A DNA stretch of 33,004 nucleotides from NCBI RefSeq assembly GCF_002149035.1, contig NZ_NGFP01000086.1:1-33004 (forward strand), read 5' to 3'. Shown here one piece after another: positions 17,645 to 26,177 of this stretch. The translations under genes were made by a program, and so were the position numbers. Numbering within the stretch: the first letter of the stretch is position 1; the number at the start of each line of letters is the position of its first letter. Source of the stretch: Streptosporangium minutum (GTDB lineage Bacteria; Actinomycetota; Actinomycetes; Streptosporangiales; Streptosporangiaceae). Under the pieces are notes generated by a model. It searched no databases and was not told the origin of the DNA. It was given only the letters and a program-made list of their open reading frames with translations.

Positions 17645-17667
17645 TAGTTAGGAAGGGTTCCTAACTA
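17645..17667. promoter_or_regulatory. Perfect inverted repeat overlapping the sugar dehydrogenase promoter
   Basis: TAGTTAGGAA and TTCCTAACTA form perfect 10-bp arms around a GGG spacer, 46 bases upstream of the ATG at 17599. On the minus strand TATAGT (17668-17663) makes a plausible -10 box within the right arm, so a bound repressor would block transcription. I recall similar TTAGGAA-N-TTCCTAA palindromes near secreted carbohydrate-active genes of Streptomyces, but I cannot name the regulator with certainty. A short 3-base loop makes a terminator less likely. Confidence 0.75.
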
Positions 17668-17869
17668 TAGGAGGGATGGGACCATTTCCACCGTTCCCTG
17701 TCAATAGAGCCGACAGTGCCCGGGATGTCGGCGCACGGTGGCGACCGGCGCGGCGCCGTACGGCTCACGCACGCGCAATCCGCAGACGGGACTTGTTGGC
17801 CCACGCCATAGCCGGGGCCTCCGCGGTTGGCTAGCTTGGCGGATCTTGACCCCGGGGAGGGAGATCCCG
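17668..17869. other. Divergent intergenic region between the sugar dehydrogenase and paralogue 2
   Basis: About 200 bases beyond the inverted repeat. It must contain promoters for the minus-strand dehydrogenase and the plus-strand paralogue. No convincing plus-strand promoter hexamers, second palindrome or short gene was found. Confidence 0.4.
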
Positions 17870-18727
17870 ATGAGACGGTGGATTGCCGCGGTGGCAGCCG
17901 TGCTGGCCGGTTCGGTGCTGTCGACGGGGGTGGCGGAGGCACAGGCTCCACCGTCCCCCGTGCAGAGACTGAAGCAGCAGTTCGGCGAGCACGTGGGGCT
18001 GCGGATCTCCGACCTCGGCCGGGTCTACAGGGACGGCAAACCGGCCGTCACCATCTGGCGCAAGGGCCGGGTGGAGTTCGACGCGGCCGGGGTGTACGGC
18101 ACCGACACCGTGGGGCGGACGGAGCTGGGGAAGGGAGTCGTCAGGGAGCTGGAGAACCAGCTGGGGCAGCGGCTCGGCTCGACCCGGGTGATCTGCTTCC
18201 CGGACGAGGCGTACCTGTCCGGTCCCGGCTACGAGACGTGGCTACCGGAGGGCAAGACCTGGCTCGGCCTGATCGGCCCGGCGAACATCAAGCAGACGGC
18301 CGCGCTGCCGCAGATCGTGAACGTCTTCGAGCCCGCCACCCTGGGCACCCTGCTGTCACACGCCACGTCGAGGAAGAAGGGCTCGTACGGGACGATCCTC
18401 CAGGGCGCCGTCACGCTGCGCACCCTCTACAAGGTCTCCCCCAGCTTCCGCGACCGGCTCGCGGGCCCGCCCAGCACGCGGAGCGGCCGGATCCCGATCG
18501 GCTTCCGGCTCTGGCTCGACCGGGCCCACCTGGCCCGCCGCCTGACCACCACCTGGAAGCAGCCCCTCCCCGGACGGCCCCGGAGCCACACCACCACGGT
18601 CGCCGACACCCGCTACACCGGCTGGGGCTCGCCCGTCACGCTCACCCCGCCGCCTCCGGAGGACACCGCCGACGCCGGCCGTGTCGGCGCCGACTTCCCC
18701 GAGCCCGCGGTGCTGCCCATCGGATAG
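17870..18727 (+). CDS. Secreted LppX/LprG/LolA-like protein, paralogue 2 of 4
   Basis: 285 aa with a signal peptide (MRRWIAAVAAVLAGSVLSTGVAEA, cut after AEA) and no lipobox. It is the most divergent of the four. It keeps VQRLKQQFGEHVGLRI, LSGPGYETWLPEGKTW, NVFEPATLGTLLSHATSRKKG, TLYKVSPSFRDRL, FRLWLDRAHLARRLTTTW and DTRYTGWGSPVTLTPPPP. It has a single cysteine in VICFPDEAYLSG where the others have a positively charged strand. The C-terminus extends as a Pro/Asp-rich tail. A GGGAGGGAG ribosome-binding site lies upstream of the ATG. The upstream region is not AT-rich, unlike those of the other copies, and no terminator is obvious before paralogue 3. Confidence 0.75.
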   Translation: MRRWIAAVAAVLAGSVLSTGVAEAQAPPSPVQRLKQQFGEHVGLRISDLGRVYRDGKPAVTIWRKGRVEFDAAGVYGTDTVGRTELGKGVVRELENQLGQRLGSTRVICFPDEAYLSGPGYETWLPEGKTWLGLIGPANIKQTAALPQIVNVFEPATLGTLLSHATSRKKGSYGTILQGAVTLRTLYKVSPSFRDRLAGPPSTRSGRIPIGFRLWLDRAHLARRLTTTWKQPLPGRPRSHTTTVADTRYTGWGSPVTLTPPPPEDTADAGRVGADFPEPAVLPIG

Positions 18728-18788
18728 GGCGGAGCGATTTCCCCCACTGTTAACGGAGACGGGTTCTGCACGAAACATCCACAAATCA

Positions 18789-18816
18789 TTCAAGGTAAAA
18801 CTCCACATACGATATT
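18789..18816 (+). promoter_or_regulatory. Possible promoter of paralogue 3
   Basis: The 166 bases between paralogues 2 and 3 are AT-rich. TTCAAG (18789-18794) and GATATT (18811-18816) are 16 bases apart and 78 bases before the start codon. Partial consensus match only. The leader would be long. Confidence 0.3.
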
Positions 18817-18893
18817 CCGTCGTGATCTTGATGCGCAATAATTCCGACATCTCTCCCACACGGGGTGGAGGGATTATTCAGGAGGATTTTTCC

Positions 18894-19751
18894 TTGAAGC
18901 GATACATCGCCGGTCTGGCGTGCGCCGCGACGGCCGTACTGGGCGCTCCCGCGCTCGCCTCGACCGCGCATGCCCAGGCCGCCGATCCGATCACCGCGCT
19001 GAAGAGCCAGTTCAGCAGTGGACGCGGCGTGAACTTCGTCGACACCACGAAGATGCAGGGCCCGCAGGGGAGCATGGTCCTCGCCAAGCGCACCGGCGCG
19101 CTCCAGTTCGGCTCCTCGGGAATCAGCGCCTCCGACCAGACCGGCCAGCTGCGGTTCAAGGCGAGCGATTTCGAGGGGGCTTTCGGCGACGACGAGGACA
19201 TGTCCAAGCTGTTCGCCGGGCTGGCCAAGCCCGAGCGGGTCGTCCGCATCAAGAACGCGACCTACGTCTCCGGTGGCGTCATGGGCGAGTTCATGCCCGC
19301 CGACAAGACCTGGGTCCGGTTCCCCGACGGCATGCTCGGCTTCACCGGCACCGTGAGCCAGTTCGTCAACGTGGCCGAGCCCGCGACGCTCAAGACCCTG
19401 CTGGCGCACGCCACCAAGCGCGCCGGGACCTACAGCGGAAAGATCACCTTTGGTGAGCTGAACAAGGTCTCGCCGTGGTTCCGGGCCTCCATGGGCGCCC
19501 CGAGCGCGAAGACCGCCAAGACCGTGGTGAGCTGGAAGCTGTTCCTCGGCTCCGACCGGCTCGCCAAGCGCCTGGTGACGACCTATTCCGCGGCCGGCTC
19601 CGACGAGAGCGCGGTGACGGTCGACACCCGCTACACCGGCTGGGGCTCCAAGGTCACGGTCAAGGCCCCGCCCGCCGACCAGATCGCCGATCTGAAGGAC
19701 CTGGAGGAGGGCGCGGAGACCGCCACCTCCATCCCCCTGCTCGGCAACTGA
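18894..19751 (+). CDS. Secreted LppX/LprG/LolA-like protein, paralogue 3 of 4 (TTG start)
   Basis: 285 aa. I place the start at TTG 18894 because AGGAGG ends eight bases upstream and the protein then begins MKRYIAGLACAATAVLGAPALASTAHA, a signal peptide matching paralogues 1 and 4; the open frame upstream to 18681 overlaps paralogue 2 and is AT-rich leader. Cys10 lies too early to be a lipobox. Shared blocks are DPITALKSQFSSGRGV, KNATYVSGGVMGEFMPADKTWVRF, NVAEPATLKTLLAHATKR, KITFGELNKVSPWFRASM, VVSWKLFLGSDRLAKRLVTTY and DTRYTGWGSKVTVKAPPADQIADL. An acidic tail (KDLEEGAETATS) follows. Function unknown; the fold is probably of the lipid-binding LolA/LppX kind. Confidence 0.8.
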   Translation: MKRYIAGLACAATAVLGAPALASTAHAQAADPITALKSQFSSGRGVNFVDTTKMQGPQGSMVLAKRTGALQFGSSGISASDQTGQLRFKASDFEGAFGDDEDMSKLFAGLAKPERVVRIKNATYVSGGVMGEFMPADKTWVRFPDGMLGFTGTVSQFVNVAEPATLKTLLAHATKRAGTYSGKITFGELNKVSPWFRASMGAPSAKTAKTVVSWKLFLGSDRLAKRLVTTYSAAGSDESAVTVDTRYTGWGSKVTVKAPPADQIADLKDLEEGAETATSIPLLGN

Positions 19752-19775
19752 TCACTCCGCGCTGACCGCATCACC

Positions 19776-19804
19776 GCGCCCGGCAGGCACCGCCTGCCGG
19801 GCGC
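19776..19804 (+). terminator. Terminator of paralogue 3
   Basis: A perfect 13-bp stem (GCGCCCGGCAGGC and complement) with a 3-base loop begins 24 bases after the stop. It implies that paralogue 4 has its own promoter in the AT-rich stretch 19,805-19,860. Confidence 0.88.
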
Positions 19805-19905
19805 ACCTTATTGATCAGCTTTTGGCCCGAAATGATGGTAATTAAGCAAGAATCTCGGGTGATCCCTCAGCGACGACGCGAGGACCCATACAGGAGGACC
19901 CCCGG

Positions 19906-20817
19906 ATGAGGCGAATGATCGCCACTCTGACCGGCGCCACCGCGGCGGCGCTGATCGCGCCCGCGCTCGTGGCCGCCGCCCCCGCGAACGCCCAGCCCGC
20001 GCGGGCGAGCGCACAGAGCGCACAGGCCGACCCGGTGTCCGCGCTGAAGAGCCAGTTCAAGCTCCACCGCGGCGTCAGGCTCACCGAGAACGCGAAGATC
20101 ATCGGCGAGGGCAAGAACCAGCGAGCGATCTTCAACCGGCGCGGCGGCGTGCTGGAGTTCGGCACATCGGGTGTGGTGGCCTCGGACGTCACCGACGAGT
20201 TCACCCTGCCCGGGGCCGACAAGGAGCTCAAGGGCCTTTTCGGCCCCTCCCGCACGATCACGGTGAAGGGCGCCACCTACACCTCCGGCGGGTTCTACGC
20301 CGACTCCATGCCCGAGGGCAAGAAGTGGTTGCGCGCCAAGGGCGGCACGGTGGCCCTGGGCAACCCCGCGCAGCAGATCCTCAACCCCCTCGAACCCGCC
20401 ACCCTGAAGGCGGCGCTGGCCCACACGGCGACCAGGCGCCCCGGCGGCACCTGGGACGGGGCCCGGACCGTCGTCCACTCGGGCACGATCACCCTGGGCG
20501 AGCTCTACAAGGTCTCCCCCACGGTCCGCGCGCTGCTGGGCGGCAAGCCCTCGACCGCGTCCGCCACGCTGCCGGTGAGCTGGAAGCTCTACCTCGGCCC
20601 CGACCAGCTCGTACGGCGGGCCGTCTCCTCCTGGACGCAGTCCCTGCGGGGCCTGACCAGCCTGGACATGACCTACCTCAACGACAGCCGCTACTCCGGC
20701 TGGGGCACGAAGTCGGCCATCAAGGCTCCGCCCGCCTCCCAGGTCGCGGACTTCGACGACCTCGTCCTCAGCGAGGAGCAGATCGAGGACCCGTTCGTCC
20801 GCGTCTTCAAGGACTGA
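19906..20817 (+). CDS. Secreted LppX/LprG/LolA-like protein, paralogue 4 of 4
   Basis: 303 aa, the longest copy. Signal peptide MRRMIATLTGATAAALIAPALVAAAPANA, then a low-complexity Gln/Ala/Ser linker (QPARASAQSAQA), no lipobox. Shared blocks: DPVSALKSQFKLHRGVRL, GGVLEFGTSGVVASD, KGATYTSGGFYADSMPEGKKWLR, NPLEPATLKAALAHTATRR, TITLGELYKVSPTVRALL, VSWKLYLGPDQLVRRAVSSW and SRYSGWGTKSAIKAPPASQVADF. The C-terminal tail is acidic (DDLVLSEEQIEDPF). GGAGG lies eight bases before the ATG, the same spacing as in copies 1 and 3. Together the copies look like an old tandem duplication that diverged. Confidence 0.8.
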   Translation: MRRMIATLTGATAAALIAPALVAAAPANAQPARASAQSAQADPVSALKSQFKLHRGVRLTENAKIIGEGKNQRAIFNRRGGVLEFGTSGVVASDVTDEFTLPGADKELKGLFGPSRTITVKGATYTSGGFYADSMPEGKKWLRAKGGTVALGNPAQQILNPLEPATLKAALAHTATRRPGGTWDGARTVVHSGTITLGELYKVSPTVRALLGGKPSTASATLPVSWKLYLGPDQLVRRAVSSWTQSLRGLTSLDMTYLNDSRYSGWGTKSAIKAPPASQVADFDDLVLSEEQIEDPFVRVFKD

Positions 20818-20844
20818 TCCCGCTCCGGACAGGCCGATCGCGGA

Positions 20845-20876
20845 CAGGCCCGGTGAGCTCCGGCTCACCGGGCCTG
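20845..20876. terminator. Bidirectional terminator between paralogue 4 and pcrA
   Basis: A perfect 14-bp stem (CAGGCCCGGTGAGC and complement) closed by a TCCG loop lies between two converging genes, 27 bases after one stop and 11 bases after the other. Confidence 0.9.
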
Positions 20877-20887
20877 TACGGCGGCCG

Positions 20888-23146
<2,259 letters not shown>

Positions 23147-23210
23147 GCCCCCTAGGTTATGGCGGTCCGCCGACAACCGGGTCCAGCCGCGGAAAGGAAT
23201 GCCGACAGAC

Positions 23211-23240
23211 TTGTCAGTAGTTGTGAGAATTGATCGATAC
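23211..23240 (+). promoter_or_regulatory. Possible promoter of the PIG-L/LmbE gene
   Basis: TTGTCA (23211-23216) and CGATAC (23235-23240) with 18 bases between, 22 bases before the ATG at 23263. Same -10-like hexamer and spacing as the candidate upstream of paralogue 1. Moderate pattern match only. Confidence 0.35.
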
Positions 23241-23262
23241 GCGGAGAACAGAGGGGCCTCTC

Positions 23263-23982
23263 ATGCTGTCTGAGAACGAGATCAACCGGGTGCTCGTGGT
23301 GACCGCGCACCCGGATGACGTCGACTTCGCCGCCGCGGGATCGATCGCGCGGTTCACCGACCGGGGCGTCGAGGTGACCTACTGCGTCGTCACCGACGGC
23401 GACGCGGGCGGCTTCGACCGGGAGCTGGACAACGGGGGCATGGCGGGGCTGCGCCGTACCGAACAGACCAACGCGGCGAAGATCGTCGGCGTGACCGACC
23501 TGCGCTTCCTCGGCTACCACGACGGGACCGTGGTGCAGAGCCTGGACCTGCGGCGCGACATCACCCGGGTCATCCGCCAGGTCCGGCCCGACCTGGTGAT
23601 CACCCACACCCCGGAGCGCAACTACGGGTTCATCGCCCCCAGCCACCCCGACCACCGCGCGGTCGGCGGTTCCGCGCTCGACGCCGTCTACCCCGACGCG
23701 CGCAACCCCTACACCTTCCCCTCGCTCCTGCTGGAGGAGGGCCTGGAGGCGTGGACGGTCCGGGAGGTCTGGCTCAACGGCGGCCAGACCCCCGACCATC
23801 ACGTCGACGTCACCGACACCTTCGAACGCAAGCTCTCCGCGCTGCGCGCCCATGTGAGCCAGACCAGCCACGTGGAGGGGTTCGACGACTTCATCCGCTC
23901 CCGGTTCTCACAGCTCGCGGTCGAGGCGGGCCTCGGGGAGGGCCGTTACGCCGAGGCCTTCCAGCGGGTCCCCACGGCCTGA
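23263..23982 (+). CDS. PIG-L / LmbE family zinc-dependent deacetylase
   Basis: 239 aa. The zinc-binding AHPDDVD motif at 15-21 (His16, Asp19) and the third ligand in HPDHRAVG (His131) define the family, which removes N-acetyl groups from amino sugars or their conjugates. Relatives include MshB in mycothiol synthesis and Mca, but nothing here fixes the substrate, and the protein is shorter than typical MshB. GAGGGG lies about seven bases upstream of the ATG. It is divergent from pcrA and followed after 49 bases by the FetB-type permease, so the two may share a transcript. Confidence 0.9.
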   Translation: MLSENEINRVLVVTAHPDDVDFAAAGSIARFTDRGVEVTYCVVTDGDAGGFDRELDNGGMAGLRRTEQTNAAKIVGVTDLRFLGYHDGTVVQSLDLRRDITRVIRQVRPDLVITHTPERNYGFIAPSHPDHRAVGGSALDAVYPDARNPYTFPSLLLEEGLEAWTVREVWLNGGQTPDHHVDVTDTFERKLSALRAHVSQTSHVEGFDDFIRSRFSQLAVEAGLGEGRYAEAFQRVPTA

Positions 23983-24031
23983 GCCGGTCGGCGATGAGGA
24001 TCGCCGGGCCGCCGGGAGAAGATCTACTTCC

Positions 24032-24772
24032 GTGAGCCCCATCGACCTGTCACCGGTCACCGCCGTCGCCGTCGTCCTCCTGGCCCTCGCGGGCGCCGCC
24101 GTCGCCCTGCTCGGCCACCTCGGGCACGCCCGCGCCGTGCTCACCGCGAGCCTGCGGGCGGCCGTCCAGCTCGGCGCGGTGGCGCTGATCATCGTCTGGG
24201 CCGTCGACCGACCGCTCGCGGTGGCGGCCTTCGTGCTGGTCATGTACGGCGTCGCGAGCCTGACCGCGGGTCGCAGGATCACTTCGGGCCGGGCGGTCCG
24301 GTGGGCCGCCGTGCCCGTCGCGGTGGGGGCCCTGCCGGTCCTCGCGCTGCTCGTCGGCACCGGGACCGTCCCGCTGAAGGGCATCACGCTGATCCCCGTC
24401 GCGGGCATCCTGCTCGGCGGGTGCCTGACGGTCACCGCGCTCGCGGGACGGCGGGCGGTGGACGAGCTGGTGCAGCGGCGCGGCGAGGTCGAGGCGGCGC
24501 TCGCGCTGGGCTTCTCCGAGCGGGACGCGGCGCTGGAGATCTGCCGCCCGGCGGCGGCTCAGGCGCTGGTGCCCGTGCTGGACCAGACCTCGACCGTGGG
24601 ACTGGTCACGCTGCCGGGGGCCTTCGTCGGGATGCTGCTGGGCGGGGCGACCCCGCTCCAGGCCGGGGTCGTCCAGCTCGTCGTGCTGATCGCGCTGCTG
24701 GCGGCCGAGGCCACGGCCATACTCGTCACGATCGAACTGGTGGCTCGGGGCCGGTTCCCGGCGCGCCGGTGA
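24032..24772 (+). CDS. FetB-type (UPF0014) membrane permease without an adjacent ATPase
   Basis: 246 aa from GTG, with about seven hydrophobic helices. The family motif ALVPVLDQTSTVGLVTLPGAFVGMLLGGATP is intact, as are ASLRAAVQLGAV near the N-terminus and RGEVEAALALGFSERDAA. In enterobacteria FetB pairs with the ATPase FetA in iron homeostasis. No ABC ATPase gene is seen in this window, so function is open. GGAGA is about 13 bases upstream, a long spacing. Its 3' end overlaps the opposite-strand CPBP gene by 47 bases. Confidence 0.88.
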   Translation: MSPIDLSPVTAVAVVLLALAGAAVALLGHLGHARAVLTASLRAAVQLGAVALIIVWAVDRPLAVAAFVLVMYGVASLTAGRRITSGRAVRWAAVPVAVGALPVLALLVGTGTVPLKGITLIPVAGILLGGCLTVTALAGRRAVDELVQRRGEVEAALALGFSERDAALEICRPAAAQALVPVLDQTSTVGLVTLPGAFVGMLLGGATPLQAGVVQLVVLIALLAAEATAILVTIELVARGRFPARR

Positions 24773-25721
24773 GACGACCGCCCCCGGAGCCGGGCTCCGC
24801 GGGGGCGAGGCGGGCGAACAGGTAGCCCAGCGAGTTGGTCGCGACGTGGAACAGCGAGGGGGCGGCCAGGCCTCCCCGGCGGCGGAGCTCGCCGAAGAAC
24901 ACCCCGGCCAGCCCGGTGGCGGCCACCGACCCGGCCACCACCCGCGCCGTCTCCCACCGCGACGCCCGCGCCGGCGGGCCCGGCGCGGCCCCGTCCCCCC
25001 GCCGCGCGTCTTCCCACCGCGGCTTGTCTCCCCCCTGGCGCCCGTCCTGGCGCTCGTCTTCCCTCCGCGGCCTGTCTTCCCCTCGCGGCTTGTCTTCCCC
25101 CTGGCGCCCGTCCTGGCGCTTGTCTTCCCTCCGCGGCCCGTCGCCGGGCGGCTCCCCCGCCGCCAGGCCGCTCAACGCGGGATTGGCGGCCATCATGTCG
25201 ATCGCGGGGAGCACGTGCCAGAGGCCGAACAGGGCCGAGGAGACTGCGGTGGCCGTACGGGGGCCGTGGGAACGGGCGAGGAGGGCGTGAAGGACCCCGC
25301 GGAAACCGACCTCCTCCAGCAGGACCGTGCCGACCGGCACCTGGAGCAGGGCCTCCTCAAGCGCACGGGCCCGGGAGAGGGACAGTGCCCGCTCGTCGCG
25401 GAAGAAGCGGCGGGTGGCCGGGACGGCGATCCCCACGGCGTAGACCCCGGCCACGGCCGAGGCGAGGGCGCCGCCGATCCGCAGGCCGCGCGGGCCTCGG
25501 TGGAACCCCAGCTCGGACCAGGACAGCCCGGAACGGCGGGCCAGGGCGAGCAGCGCCCAGGTGGCGGCGGCCGAGGTCAGGGGGGCCAGGCGCGGCGCGA
25601 CACGGTTGTTGAGGACGTTGGCCGCCGCCAGGACGGCCACCGCGCTCGCGAGCACCGCCCTCCGGTCCGCCGTCAGAACGGCCACCGCGCTCGGGAGCAC
25701 CGCCCTCCGGTCCGCCGTCAC
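24726..25721 (-). CDS. CPBP-family intramembrane metalloprotease with repeat-expanded loop
   Basis: 331 aa from GTG 25721. The three CPBP/Abi signatures are visible: EEVGFR (136-141), FGLWH (165-169, His169) and HVATN (292-296), so the predicted metal site is complete. Family members cleave proteins within membranes; the target here is unknown. Two oddities: residues 2-31 are a near-perfect double copy of TADRRAVL-SAVAVL, and residues about 190-245, between motifs two and three, are a charged Arg/Asp/Gln-rich insertion built from 22-residue repeats. The start overlaps the stop of a short leader frame as GTGA, and no good ribosome-binding site precedes it directly. Downstream end overlaps fetB on the other strand. 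Confidence 0.85.
   Translation of the reverse strand: MTADRRAVLPSAVAVLTADRRAVLASAVAVLAAANVLNNRVAPRLAPLTSAAATWALLALARRSGLSWSELGFHRGPRGLRIGGALASAVAGVYAVGIAVPATRRFFRDERALSLSRARALEEALLQVPVGTVLLEEVGFRGVLHALLARSHGPRTATAVSSALFGLWHVLPAIDMMAANPALSGLAAGEPPGDGPRREDKRQDGRQGEDKPRGEDRPRREDERQDGRQGGDKPRWEDARRGDGAAPGPPARASRWETARVVAGSVAATGLAGVFFGELRRRGGLAAPSLFHVATNSLGYLFARLAPAEPGSGGGRLTGAPGTGPEPPVRS
25018..25149. repeat. 66-bp tandem duplication within the CPBP gene
   Basis: Two 66-base units (25018-25083 and 25084-25149) differ at only a few bases. They encode the 22-residue repeats RREDKRQDGRQGEDKPRGED and RREDERQDGRQGGDKPRWED in the loop between the second and third CPBP motifs. The length is a multiple of three, so the frame is kept. 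Confidence 0.85.
25629..25718. repeat. 45-bp tandem duplication at the 5' end of the CPBP gene
   Basis: Two 45-base copies encode TADRRAVLPSAVAVL and TADRRAVLASAVAVL, right after the start codon. They lengthen the N-terminal hydrophobic region by 15 residues. Confidence 0.85.
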
Positions 25722-25768
25722 GGCCGCGCCGCCCTGCTCCGCCCGCTCCGCGTCCCGGATCCGCGCAC
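25718..25768 (-). CDS. 16-aa putative leader peptide, translationally coupled to the CPBP gene
   Basis: A GTG at 25768 follows a perfect AGGAGG (25780-25775) at six-base spacing, the best ribosome-binding site in this neighbourhood. The frame reads MRGSGTRSGRSRAARP and stops at TGA 25720-25718, which overlaps the CPBP GTG as GTGA. A hairpin lies just upstream. Either this is a short coupled leader, or a frameshift in DNA or assembly has separated it from the CPBP gene. The Arg-rich content is unlike a conserved protein. Confidence 0.55.
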   Translation of the reverse strand: MRGSGTRSGRSRAARP

Positions 25769-25781
25769 CTTGATCCTCCTC

Positions 25782-25799
25782 AGCCTCGGGTCCGAGGCT
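25782..25799 (-). promoter_or_regulatory. Small hairpin between whiB-like and leader/CPBP genes
   Basis: AGCCTCGG and CCGAGGCT form a perfect inverted repeat with a 2-base centre, ending two bases before the AGGAGG. It lies 14 bases after the WhiB-like stop. It could be a weak terminator or attenuator, or influence ribosome access. Confidence 0.5.
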
Positions 25800-25812
25800 A
25801 TGCGAGGCGGGC

Positions 25813-26076
25813 TCATCCCGCGGCGGGCTGCCGCCATCCGGAGGGGAACCGCAGGCTGCGCCGTTCCTGGACGGTGAGGCCGCCCCAGATCCCCTCGGGC
25901 TCCCCCGCCCGCACGGCGTAGGCCCGGCAGTCCGCCAGCACCGGGCATCCCGCGCAGACCGCCTTCGCCCGCGCCTCCTGCTCGGCCGACTGCGCCAGTG
26001 GAAAGAACAGCTCGGGATCGCTCGCACGACAGGCGCCCCGTATGGCCCAGCCGATCTCGCGCACCTTCCGCCGCAT
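25813..26076 (-). CDS. WhiB-like (Wbl) iron-sulfur transcription factor
   Basis: 87 aa from ATG 26076, chosen because AGGGGG lies seven bases upstream and the protein then starts MRRKVREIGWAIRG; the frame runs on to 26139 without conserved sequence. Four cysteines Cys16, Cys41, Cys44 and Cys50 (GACRASDPELFFP, then AVCAGCPVLADC) should hold a [4Fe-4S] cluster, followed by the family turn GIWGGLTVQERR. Wbl proteins bind sigma-factor region 4 and control development, redox response or antibiotic resistance in actinobacteria. The subtype cannot be fixed from this sequence. CPBP protease follows 91 bases downstream on the same strand, through a short leader. Confidence 0.95.
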   Translation of the reverse strand: MRRKVREIGWAIRGACRASDPELFFPLAQSAEQEARAKAVCAGCPVLADCRAYAVRAGEPEGIWGGLTVQERRSLRFPSGWRQPAAG

Positions 26077-26177
26077 GACATCGCCCCCTGATGGATCGCC
26101 GGCCCTCAGACTAGGCGGATCCCAGCGGCACGACATCAACCTCCCGGTGGATTCAGGGGTAACCTCCGGGGTGTATC

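Noticed and set aside
15623-17647. 674-codon plus-strand frame opposite the sugar dehydrogenase
   Set aside because: Gly/Val/Arg/Asp-rich shadow with no motif; the minus-strand gene has a signal peptide and recognisable modules.
17645-17667. Transcription terminator
   Set aside because: It lies upstream of both divergent genes, not behind a stop codon, and is AT-rich with a 3-base centre; operator is the better reading.
18681-18893. Longer N-terminus for paralogue 3
   Set aside because: The extension overlaps paralogue 2 and an AT-rich intergenic region, and it would bury the signal peptide.
18894-18983. Lipobox in paralogue 3 (Cys10)
   Set aside because: The cysteine lies before the hydrophobic core and lacks the L-A-G/A-C context at a cleavage site; an AHA-type signal peptidase I site fits better.
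25721-26081. Long N-terminal extension of the CPBP gene through the whiB-like gene
   Set aside because: The additional 120 residues are an out-of-frame reading of the WhiB-like gene.
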